Assembly: GCA_018820925.1 (NCBI GenBank)
Contig: JAHJNJ010000028.1
Location: 1-64,000, forward strand
DNA length: 64,000 bases
Reading direction: 5' to 3'
Source: Gammaproteobacteria bacterium
GTDB taxonomy: Bacteria; Pseudomonadota; Gammaproteobacteria; Burkholderiales; Gallionellaceae
How positions within the stretch are numbered: the stretch's first letter is position 1; every line of letters begins with the position of its first letter. This document shows positions 17,042 to 24,717 of the stretch, one piece after another. The notes under the pieces are model-generated. The model had not been told where the DNA came from. It worked only from the letters and a program-made list of their open reading frames with translations, and did no database searches. The position numbers and the translations under genes are program-made.

Positions 17042-17747
17042 GGGGCAACCGGTCACCGCAGTCATCCCGGTACGCGGCGGATCAAAAGGCATTCCCGGCA
17101 AAAACCTTTATCGCCTGGGGCGAGACACCCTGCTGGAGCGCACAATAAAAATTGCCAAGTTGTGCCCGTATGTTGACCGCGTTCTGGTCTCCACCGATAA
17201 CCGGGAGATGTTCGACATCGCCCAGCGCTACACAGCCGCGGCCCCCACCCTTCGCCCGGCCGAATTGGCCACCGACAATGCGAAAACGGTGGATGTCGTC
17301 CTGAACCTGATTGAAACAGCGCCCATTCCCGCAGGCTGGGTGCTGCTGCTGCAGGTGACCTCGCCATTGCGCACGCTTGGCGATTTGAATGACTTCTGCC
17401 GCACCTTTGAAGAAGCTGACCCTGCAGCCGAGGCCATAGTCAGCCTGGTTCAGCATGATTCTCCTCACCCTGACAAGATACAGAAAATCGATAACGGAAT
17501 TGTCGTCTCATACCTGGGCAAAGAATCAATGGTCGCTCGCCAGTTGCTGCCTAAGGTGTATTCGCTGAATGGTGCCTTCTACCTGACGCATCGGGACATA
17601 CTCATTGAACGAAGAACCTTCATGCCGGCACAAACGATCCCATTCATCATGCCAGAAGAAAGAAGCCTGAATCTTGATGGAAAGCTGGATCTGTTCTTGT
17701 TGGAAGCCCTTCTTGAAAAAGGGCGGATTGTCCTGGAGGAGTATTGA
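17034..17747 (+). CDS. CMP-sugar (N-acylneuraminate-type) cytidylyltransferase
   Basis: A 237-residue nucleotidyltransferase of the NeuA/PseF/LegF type: AVIPVRGGSKGIPGKNLYRL (8-27 or so) is the CTP-binding signature, VSTDNREMFDIA and LLLQVTSPLRTLGDLN follow, and SLNGAFYLTHRD and NLDGKLDL near the end match the family's sugar- and metal-site segments. It should activate a nonulosonic or 3-deoxy acid as the CMP derivative. The NeuB-like gene 3 kb upstream would supply the acid. The ATG at 17034 overlaps the previous gene's stop. Which acid is made cannot be told: no NeuC, PseB/C/G/H or Leg homologue is nearby. Confidence 0.85.
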   Translation: MLRGQPVTAVIPVRGGSKGIPGKNLYRLGRDTLLERTIKIAKLCPYVDRVLVSTDNREMFDIAQRYTAAAPTLRPAELATDNAKTVDVVLNLIETAPIPAGWVLLLQVTSPLRTLGDLNDFCRTFEEADPAAEAIVSLVQHDSPHPDKIQKIDNGIVVSYLGKESMVARQLLPKVYSLNGAFYLTHRDILIERRTFMPAQTIPFIMPEERSLNLDGKLDLFLLEALLEKGRIVLEEY

Positions 17748-17860
17748 ATGGTAGTTTGTCATGCTTGGGATACTTTCATGCTCGTGAATAAGATGACGCT
17801 AAGTCATAGGATCAATCGCCTGCTGCACAGGCACTTAACTGAACCGCAGGAGACACGGAG

Positions 17861-18802
17861 TTGAACGAGATGTCTGGAGGAACCATCCTTGTGATAGGCG
17901 GGACAGGACTCGTTGGATCAGCTCTGGTTCCGCGTCTTGTAGCATCAGGCCGTAAAGTCTATTGCCTCTCCCGATCAGGAGAAAACGTCCCGACAGGCGC
18001 CCTTCCATTAATTGCAGACTTGAGAGACCCCGAATGGTTAAACGCACTGGCGGAAATTCCGGAGCGAGTTGATTCGCTAATTTATCTGGCATATTCGATC
18101 AGTCAAGATAGAGATGCAGACTGGAGAGTGAATAGCGTAGAAATGCAGAGGGCTGCAAATTACATTAAGCCGTCTGAGATTGTTTTTACAGGCTCGGTTG
18201 GCGTATTTGGGGCCTACCCTGACGAGGGGGCATATACGGAAGACAGCGTGCGGGTTGCTGATACTGATTATGCGAGAGCAAAACTCGATGCTATTGGATA
18301 TCTCAAGAAACTCGAACTGAAGTGCACAGTGCTTCATCCGTCAATCGTTTGGGCATCATCTTCCCCTCGTGTGGATTATTACAGAGACCAGCTGCGGCGT
18401 GGCTACTATGTATATAAAGGTGATGGATCCGGTTACTACAACATTGTTCACGCAGACGATGTTGCCAGCGCAATTATGCTTTCCCTGCGCAGGCAAACGG
18501 GCGGGCGCTTTGAGGAATATATTGTCAATGCGGAACGGCCCCCTTTCCGTGAATGGATTGACATAATCGAGCATCGATTTGGCTATGATCAATTGGTTCG
18601 TTTGCCCGTCGTACTGGCTCCGCTGGCACGCGGCCCCTTTCGCAAATTCCTTTCCATATTTGGCCGAACACCAATGCTAATTACGGAACCGAAGTCTAGT
18701 TCATTCGAACGCAAGGTTGATTTCAGTTCCGCCAAGATAGTAAGGGAGCTTGGTTGGTGCCCCGAAAACTTTGCGAAGAAGATATTGTTGTCTTCAAAAT
18801 AA
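17861..18802 (+). CDS. NAD-dependent epimerase/dehydratase (extended SDR)
   Basis: A 313-residue sugar-nucleotide-type [22 protein letters not shown] (9-27) is the NAD site, VFTGSVGVFG holds the catalytic Ser, and DYARAKLDAIGY the YxxxK pair. HPSIVWASSS replaces the usual RPxxVYGP, and YYNIVHADDVASAI follows. The product is unknown; it could reduce or epimerise a nucleotide sugar of this locus. The start is TTG 17861 (AGGAGA six bases before) or ATG 17870. From here to about 19850 the DNA is clearly richer in A and T than the genes on either side, which suggests separate acquisition. Confidence 0.75.
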   Translation: MNEMSGGTILVIGGTGLVGSALVPRLVASGRKVYCLSRSGENVPTGALPLIADLRDPEWLNALAEIPERVDSLIYLAYSISQDRDADWRVNSVEMQRAANYIKPSEIVFTGSVGVFGAYPDEGAYTEDSVRVADTDYARAKLDAIGYLKKLELKCTVLHPSIVWASSSPRVDYYRDQLRRGYYVYKGDGSGYYNIVHADDVASAIMLSLRRQTGGRFEEYIVNAERPPFREWIDIIEHRFGYDQLVRLPVVLAPLARGPFRKFLSIFGRTPMLITEPKSSSFERKVDFSSAKIVRELGWCPENFAKKILLSSK

Positions 18803-18806
18803 AGCC

Positions 18807-19850
18807 ATGCGTTCAACAACAGGCATCTATTTCGAGAAACTTGATCATGTAAGGGCAGTGGCGGCTTTCCTTGTCTTTACTTGGCATTTTATTCATGCGG
18901 GCGGTGTTCCAACCTCCTACGTACCGAGCTTTTGGCCCGCCTCAATATTAGAAGAAGGGCATACAGGCGTTTCAATATTTTTTACTCTCAGCGGCTACTT
19001 GTTTGCAAAGCTTCTGGATGGTCGTACTGTTTGCTATCCGCGATTTATTCTAAACAGAGCGATTAGACTGTTGCCGCTACTCATAATTGCCCTCGCACTA
19101 TGGTCGGCAGTTGAACTCCATTCAGGCACCTCATCACGCACTGTTCTTGCGACTCTGATTGGCGGCGCCGTACTTCCACTCTGGCCTAACGGGGCTTGGT
19201 CAATTGCAGTGGAGATTCAATATTACGTTCTTCTCCCGTTAGTTCTGTACCTCTTGCATAGAAATATCAGGCTATTGTTTTGGCTAATGCTGGTATTGCT
19301 GGTAATCCGTGTTGGAATTTTTCAATTTGTCGACATTCAACGAATTGCCTATGCAACAATTATTGGCAGACTTGATCAATTCATCCTTGGGGTGTGTGCA
19401 TTCGCGTTAACCAAAAGACGGCCAGTCCCGGCAGCTCTCCTGTTTGCTTCTATATTGGCATTATTGGTTGTCTACCAAGTCTTCAATCTGCAAGGAGGAA
19501 TTGACGGGACGGAGAAGTCGTCAATATGGCTCGTATTGATGACTTTTGAAGGTGGCTGCTATGCAGTCTTGATTGCCTATTACGACCAATCCTCATGGAA
19601 TTTGCCCGCCAAGCTTTCTAAAGCACTAGCTTTTTTCGGTACCGTTTCTTATTCAGTCTACCTGTTGCATCCATTCTACGTTGCTGTTGTTGCGCCAATA
19701 GTCTTCACAAAACAAGAGGGGCCTCCAACATTCCCGGGTGCACTGGCAATATCTACCATTGCCCTTATTTGCTTTCTTCCAATTGCATGGATCAGTTATC
19801 AACTGATAGAAAAACCATTTCTAAAGTATCGAGTGCGATACTTCAAATAG
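18807..19850 (+). CDS. Acyltransferase 3 family membrane protein (sugar O-acyltransferase)
   Basis: A 347-residue integral membrane protein with about ten hydrophobic segments. The first has KLDHVRAVAAFLVFTWHFIH, the acyltransferase-3 opening with the conserved Arg and catalytic-type His. SIFFTLSGYLFAKLL and RFILNRAIRLLPLL are the next family blocks, WSIAVEIQYYVLLPLV the Glu-bearing segment. Such proteins carry acetyl groups across the membrane onto O-antigen, capsule or other sugars. The ATG at 18807 starts 4 bp after the SDR stop. Composition is A/T-rich like the gene before it. Confidence 0.85.
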   Translation: MRSTTGIYFEKLDHVRAVAAFLVFTWHFIHAGGVPTSYVPSFWPASILEEGHTGVSIFFTLSGYLFAKLLDGRTVCYPRFILNRAIRLLPLLIIALALWSAVELHSGTSSRTVLATLIGGAVLPLWPNGAWSIAVEIQYYVLLPLVLYLLHRNIRLLFWLMLVLLVIRVGIFQFVDIQRIAYATIIGRLDQFILGVCAFALTKRRPVPAALLFASILALLVVYQVFNLQGGIDGTEKSSIWLVLMTFEGGCYAVLIAYYDQSSWNLPAKLSKALAFFGTVSYSVYLLHPFYVAVVAPIVFTKQEGPPTFPGALAISTIALICFLPIAWISYQLIEKPFLKYRVRYFK

Positions 19851-19947
19851 GGTGACTATTGAAACACCTCTTGAATGTTGAAAATCCGGAGCATTAATGA
19901 AGAATAAAAGCACGGGTGTTATGCTTTATAAAATGAGATAGGAAACA

Positions 19948-20685
19948 ATGCCAAAACAAGAAATCACACATCGCGACCATCTGGGGCCTACGTACAAGGG
20001 AGTGGCGATACACGCGCTCCCGGGGCTGCATGAGCAAGTCTATCAGTTTGCGCTGGAAAACTTTGAAACCGGCCTGCCCGTGCTTGAACTGGGCGCGGGC
20101 TCCGGCGCGTTATCCCTGCGCATGCGTGATGGGGGGTTCTCTGTCGTCCCCGTCGATCTGGATGGCAACGACTGGAACCTTGACATCCCGTTGATAGAGG
20201 CAAATCTGAATGAAGAAAACTGGCAGAAGAAACTGCCTGCCGGGATGCGGTTCCGCCAGATAGTTGCTATCGAGGTGATTGAACATCTTGAGAATCCATC
20301 CGGGTTCTTCCGCGATATCTCGTCCTTACTGGATGAGGGTGGATGTTTGATTCTTTCCACGCCAAACGTGTGTTCCTTTCATTCTGCCTATGCGCTGATG
20401 AAGAGAGGTGAGCTTGCCCTGTTTTCGCCGGACGACTGTATCACGTCCGGGCATATCTCGATCTTGCCATGGTGGATGTTGCAGCATCTGGCTGCAAGGT
20501 GCGGCTTGGCTGTCGCCAGGTGTGAGGGAGTCTGCGAGATACCGGTCGCGGGTCCTCTGAAGAAGCTCTTCGTGCGGCTCGCCGCGCGGCTGAGGGCGCT
20601 TGTTTATCGGCCCGCAGAATTCGTGCACCCCGATGGCCTTAACGTCGTTCTCGTGTTCAGGAAGCGGACTGCCGGTAATGAGTAG
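19948..20685 (+). CDS. Class I SAM-dependent methyltransferase
   Basis: A 245-residue methyltransferase: PVLELGAGSGALSLRMRDGG is motif I, VPVDLDG the second, and IVAIEVIEHLENPSGFFRDI and GGCLILSTPNV the later motifs. The EVIEHLENP and LSTPNVCS wording is that of the UbiG/COQ5-like group common in glycan loci. A GGAAAC site precedes the ATG. Its stop overlaps the next gene by 8 nt, so it works with the KpsS-like protein and the glycosyltransferase that follow. The acceptor is unknown; capping or decoration of a glycan is a fair guess. Confidence 0.8.
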   Translation: MPKQEITHRDHLGPTYKGVAIHALPGLHEQVYQFALENFETGLPVLELGAGSGALSLRMRDGGFSVVPVDLDGNDWNLDIPLIEANLNEENWQKKLPAGMRFRQIVAIEVIEHLENPSGFFRDISSLLDEGGCLILSTPNVCSFHSAYALMKRGELALFSPDDCITSGHISILPWWMLQHLAARCGLAVARCEGVCEIPVAGPLKKLFVRLAARLRALVYRPAEFVHPDGLNVVLVFRKRTAGNE

Positions 20686-22327
20686 TCGATCCCTGTTGTA
20701 CTGGACAAGGTTTCCATTAAAGGTGCCTGCCGCGCTGAAACGGCGTCTTGGCCTGATCGTGGATTTCCTGAAGTACAGAAAGAATTTCAATACCTACCGG
20801 AACATCGTTGACGGCAATCATCGAACGGGCGGCAGGGTCCTGTTCGTGGCGGGTCGAGGGATGAACGTTGGCTGGGCGCAGATGTGGACGTATTTGAGTT
20901 TGAGCTTTGCCTTGCGGAATATCGAGCCGTGCGTACTGATATTGAGCAGGCAATGGGTTATGCGCCTGTATTTCAACTTGGTCGGGGCGCGCATCTTCAG
21001 ACTGGAGGTCGTTTTGGAAAATGACGCTCGTCCATTTTGTTCCGAGGAGCTGGAAGAATGCCGCACAGTGAAGCAATGGAAGGCGCTCCATTACATGAAC
21101 ATGCCGGTCGGGCAGATGGCCTTGTCAACCTATTGCAGATACCATGCAACCGGATTTATCGAGCCTTCGAATGAGTCTTTCAGAGTATTTGCCGCCGAGT
21201 GGATACAGGATATATGCAGGGCCTACGAAGCGGCCGCCAAACTGTACCGGACGCATAAGATTGACAGGGCGGTATTCACCGAGACATTCATCGAAGAATA
21301 TGGCGGCTTCTATTACGCTGCACTGGCATCCGGGATTGATGTGATCAAGACGTCCGGAACAGTGAGGGATAACGCCATCGTGGTGCAGCGCCGTAGCGCA
21401 CAGAATGAGCGGCTGCATCACGCAGCCTTGACCGATCCGGCATGGCAGATCGTAAAGCAGCTAATAGATTACGACCAGATCAAGAGCGAGGTGGACAGGA
21501 ACTTCTCAGATCGCTACGGAGGCAAGTGGCTTCGTTCCCAGCGCAACCACAAGAATACGAAAATCGTGTCGCGAGAAGAAGGCCGGGCTCTGCTGGGCTT
21601 GACCGGCGAACGCAAGAGCGTGGTTGTCTTCAGCCATATCCTGTATGACGCCATGTTCCATTATGGGGACGAGCTATTCCAGGACTATGCGACCTGGTTG
21701 ATTGAAACCGTCAAGGTGGCCATCGAGAACCCCGGGGTGGATTGGTTCATCAAACTGCACCCGTCCAATTTGTGGCGGGGTGAGTTCCAGTCCATGCTCG
21801 GAGGGAAGTACGAGGAAGAGAAGATTATTGCCCGCCATATCGGTGCCCTCCCTGCGCATGTTCACCTAGTGTACGCAGATACGCCGATCAATCCTTTCGG
21901 CTGGTACCAGATCGCCGACTATGGAATATCTGTGCGAGGTACGGCAGGGCTGGAGATGGCGTGCTTCGGCAAACCTGTGATCACCGCGGGAACGGGCAGG
22001 TACGAGGGCAAAGGGTTCACGATCGACCCCAGGTCAGTGGATGAATATCGCTCGATCCTGCTGGCACTCCCAGCCCTGAATCCATTGACGCCAGCGCAGA
22101 CTGAGCTTGCTGTTCGCTACGCACACGGTCTGTTCAACATGAAGCCGTTTACGCTTGCCTCGCTTGAACCAAGACTGAAGTTCGGAAAACGTCAGGTGCG
22201 CGAGTCGGATGACATTACTTATGTTCCGCATCCACATTCGGAGGCAACACCATTGCCATCAGAACTTTTGCGCTTCGCAGACTACATCGAAGATAAGAAT
22301 CAGATCGATCTGTTGACGGAGGCCTGA
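20678..22327 (+). CDS. Capsule-polysaccharide-synthesis-like protein (KpsS/KpsC-type GT-B)
   Basis: A 549-residue protein. The C-terminal half reads like the capsule synthesis family: VVVFSHILYDAMFHYGDEL, WFIKLHPSNLWRGEF, then YQIADYGISVRGTAGLEMAC and GKPVITAGTGRYEGKGFT, matching the donor-site half of a GT-B transferase. In KpsS/KpsC such domains add Kdo from CMP-Kdo. A CMP-sugar user would fit the CMP-sugar synthetase at 17034, but this link is inference. The N-terminal 250 residues are poorly recognised. The ATG at 20678 overlaps the methyltransferase stop by 8 nt. Confidence 0.6.
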   Translation: MSSRSLLYWTRFPLKVPAALKRRLGLIVDFLKYRKNFNTYRNIVDGNHRTGGRVLFVAGRGMNVGWAQMWTYLSLSFALRNIEPCVLILSRQWVMRLYFNLVGARIFRLEVVLENDARPFCSEELEECRTVKQWKALHYMNMPVGQMALSTYCRYHATGFIEPSNESFRVFAAEWIQDICRAYEAAAKLYRTHKIDRAVFTETFIEEYGGFYYAALASGIDVIKTSGTVRDNAIVVQRRSAQNERLHHAALTDPAWQIVKQLIDYDQIKSEVDRNFSDRYGGKWLRSQRNHKNTKIVSREEGRALLGLTGERKSVVVFSHILYDAMFHYGDELFQDYATWLIETVKVAIENPGVDWFIKLHPSNLWRGEFQSMLGGKYEEEKIIARHIGALPAHVHLVYADTPINPFGWYQIADYGISVRGTAGLEMACFGKPVITAGTGRYEGKGFTIDPRSVDEYRSILLALPALNPLTPAQTELAVRYAHGLFNMKPFTLASLEPRLKFGKRQVRESDDITYVPHPHSEATPLPSELLRFADYIEDKNQIDLLTEA

Positions 22328-22329
22328 AG

Positions 22330-23589
22330 TTGGACTCAACCGCATATCCCGATAAAGAAGAGGTGACGCTGATCGCGCATGCCAGTGCATACGGTGGTGT
22401 GGCAACACACCTCAATCAGTTCGCAACGGTCTTGCGGGGCATGGTTAGCGTGAAACACGTGTTTTTGTTTACGAATTCCGCGATCGAGATCAACAGCGAA
22501 AATGGTCTGCCTGCGCCAACGCTAGTGCCGACATTGAATAGCCTGTGGGCGTCTAGACGGTTGCTGCTGAAGCTGCTTGTGCCGCTAAATCTGGTTCGGG
22601 AAATATGGTTGGCTGCCAGATATTGCGGGGCGATCTGTGGCCGGCATATTGTGATTACATCACATGATCCGCATGCCTTCTGGGGGTTGGTGCTGCTTGC
22701 AGGACATGCGGAATATTTCCTGTTTGTGTTGCCCGACCCGCGTGAAGATGATTCAACCAGGAAACCGAGAAAACTGAGAGATGCTGTATACCGCATTTGG
22801 CAGGCGTTCATGCACCGTGTGGTCAGCCGACGGCTGGAACGGGCGAGTCTCAGCCTTGTAGCGCCAACGAGCTACGCGGCCGAGATGTGGGCTGAATTAC
22901 TGAAAATCGACAGTGCTGCCATACGCGTGATCCCCAACCCGCCTTTTCTCGCCCGACAATGCAATGGGATACTCAGGGACGTACAAGCGAATTCATCAAT
23001 GATTGACACCATAATCCAACTGGCCAAGGAAGGTTTGAAATTGGTGCTTTCCGTCGGCCACATGGTGGACTACAAGAACCCGCACAAATGGCTTGAATTG
23101 ACCAAGCATGCCCATGAAAAGAATGCCGGCTTGCTGTTTGTATGGGCGGGGGACGGCCCGCTGCTTGAAGAAATCCGCACTTCGGCTGCCGGGTATTCCC
23201 GGATATTTCTGCCAGGGCGTCTTAACCAGTCGGACTTGAGGAGACTGTATGAAATTTGTTGGGTCTTTTTCCATCCAGCCATCAAGGAATCACAGGGTAT
23301 CGTGGTTATGGACGCGCTTACTCTCGGTATCCCGGTCATTCTGAACGAAAGCGAGGCATTGCCAGGATTGATTGGTGATTCCGGCGCAGGCTGTGTGATC
23401 GATTGTGCGAGCGATGACGCATCTTCTAGATATATCTCCATTCTTGATGGGCTTGGAGATGGGGAGGGCTACCAACACGCTTCTCGGCAAGCAAGACTTC
23501 TTGCTAGCCGTAGCTATTCATACGAGAAATGGCTGGCGGAATTGCGGACTTTGCTCCTTAAAACACAAGAATTGTGCGAGAGAATATGA
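22330..23589 (+). CDS. Glycosyltransferase, family 4 (GT-B)
   Basis: A 419-residue cytoplasmic transferase. N-terminal AHASAYGGVATHLNQFATVL is the acceptor-side opening; LVLSVGHMVDYKNPHKWLEL, LFVWAGDGPLLEE, IFLPGRLNQSDL and ESQGIVVMDALTLGIPVILN form the donor half, the last holding the EX7E-type pair. No ATG is available near the start; TTG at 22330 is supported by GGAGG at 22318-22322, 7 bases before. It follows the KpsS-like gene by 2 bp and overlaps the next methyltransferase by 4 nt. Donor sugar unknown. Confidence 0.85.
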   Translation: MDSTAYPDKEEVTLIAHASAYGGVATHLNQFATVLRGMVSVKHVFLFTNSAIEINSENGLPAPTLVPTLNSLWASRRLLLKLLVPLNLVREIWLAARYCGAICGRHIVITSHDPHAFWGLVLLAGHAEYFLFVLPDPREDDSTRKPRKLRDAVYRIWQAFMHRVVSRRLERASLSLVAPTSYAAEMWAELLKIDSAAIRVIPNPPFLARQCNGILRDVQANSSMIDTIIQLAKEGLKLVLSVGHMVDYKNPHKWLELTKHAHEKNAGLLFVWAGDGPLLEEIRTSAAGYSRIFLPGRLNQSDLRRLYEICWVFFHPAIKESQGIVVMDALTLGIPVILNESEALPGLIGDSGAGCVIDCASDDASSRYISILDGLGDGEGYQHASRQARLLASRSYSYEKWLAELRTLLLKTQELCERI

Positions 23590-24614
23590 AAAACACATTT
23601 GGGAAAAATCTGTTGAGGGCGGCAAGAAATCCAGTGGGCGCCGTCCTGACTTTATATATTCGCTTTTCTGCGCGTCGACCAGATAAACGCTTGGGACTGT
23701 TTGAAAAGTTAATTCTTAACGTGTGCGCTAACGTCCTGTTGCCATTCACTAAAGAAAGCGGGATGCGCATCGAGTATCTCAGGTACCTCCAATCATGCGG
23801 ATTGAGTGCCTTGCCGGATAGATATTTCGAGCCAGTTCCCCGGGTTGATGACGTGGACAGGGCTACCGTCACCCCCGTGTTGATTGCAGACGATCCAGGT
23901 GAAACACCTGATATGCGCGAGGTTAGTGAGTTATTGAATACGCCCGCGCAGGTCCGGGAATTCGAGAACCGTTGTCTTTCGATGATTGCTGGAAACCGTA
24001 TGTTCGGGGCAGCGGACGCTTTTGCATATTCGCACTTTATTAAGAAATACAGGCCACGCCATATTGTCGAAATCGGATCGGGTTACTCGGCTCAAGTTGC
24101 CCTATGGGCAAGTGCCGATTGCAATTTGGATAACGAAGTCATTTCAATTGAGCCGTTCCCGTCCGACTTTCTGCTTGAACTGAACCGGAAAGAAGCCAGA
24201 CACACGCTGGTACGTCAGCGTATTCAGGACTATCACTATGCAAAGAATGATATTTTCTCTAAGCTTCGTGAGAATGACATTTTATTCATTGACTCTACTC
24301 ACGTTTGTTCGATTGGCGGGGATCTGCCCGCAATTTTTTGCCATATTCTTCCCAGACTGCATCCCGGGGTTCTTGTCCATGTTCATGATGTTTCATGGCC
24401 GTATGAATATCCAAGGAGCTTGGTGTTTAAGAGTGGACGGTTCTACAACGAACTTTACTTGCTCACTACGCTCCTGAACCACGGCAACTATGAGTATCTC
24501 TTTGGTACCTATCACCTGCTGATGAAAAAGGGTATATGGCTGGCACCAACAAATGATTTCCCACATGCATCGGGAGGGTCACTCTGGATGCGCAAAAGGT
24601 CGCTGCACAAATAA
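23586..24614 (+). CDS. Class I SAM-dependent methyltransferase (Methyltransf_24-like)
   Basis: A 342-residue protein with a C-terminal SAM fold: HIVEIGSGYSAQVALWA as motif I, VISIEPFPSDF as the acidic second strand, and NDILFIDSTHVCSIGGDLPA with VHVHDVSWPYEYP later, the FIDxxH and HDV pattern of the Methyltransf_24/cephalosporin-hydroxylase-like group. The first 110 residues include one hydrophobic stretch (near 45-60) and are not recognised. It overlaps the GT4 gene by ATGA. A role in methylating the glycan made by its neighbours is likely but unproven. Composition is fairly A/T-rich. Confidence 0.75.
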   Translation: MKNTFGKNLLRAARNPVGAVLTLYIRFSARRPDKRLGLFEKLILNVCANVLLPFTKESGMRIEYLRYLQSCGLSALPDRYFEPVPRVDDVDRATVTPVLIADDPGETPDMREVSELLNTPAQVREFENRCLSMIAGNRMFGAADAFAYSHFIKKYRPRHIVEIGSGYSAQVALWASADCNLDNEVISIEPFPSDFLLELNRKEARHTLVRQRIQDYHYAKNDIFSKLRENDILFIDSTHVCSIGGDLPAIFCHILPRLHPGVLVHVHDVSWPYEYPRSLVFKSGRFYNELYLLTTLLNHGNYEYLFGTYHLLMKKGIWLAPTNDFPHASGGSLWMRKRSLHK

Positions 24615-24717
24615 GGTTGACGGATAACAGCCAACTCAAAGGATGCCAAGTTGGGAAACGAAAATGAGGTCTTAATGCCAGCCAAGAACGCAAATCCTAG
24701 GAAGTGTGGATAACTAA

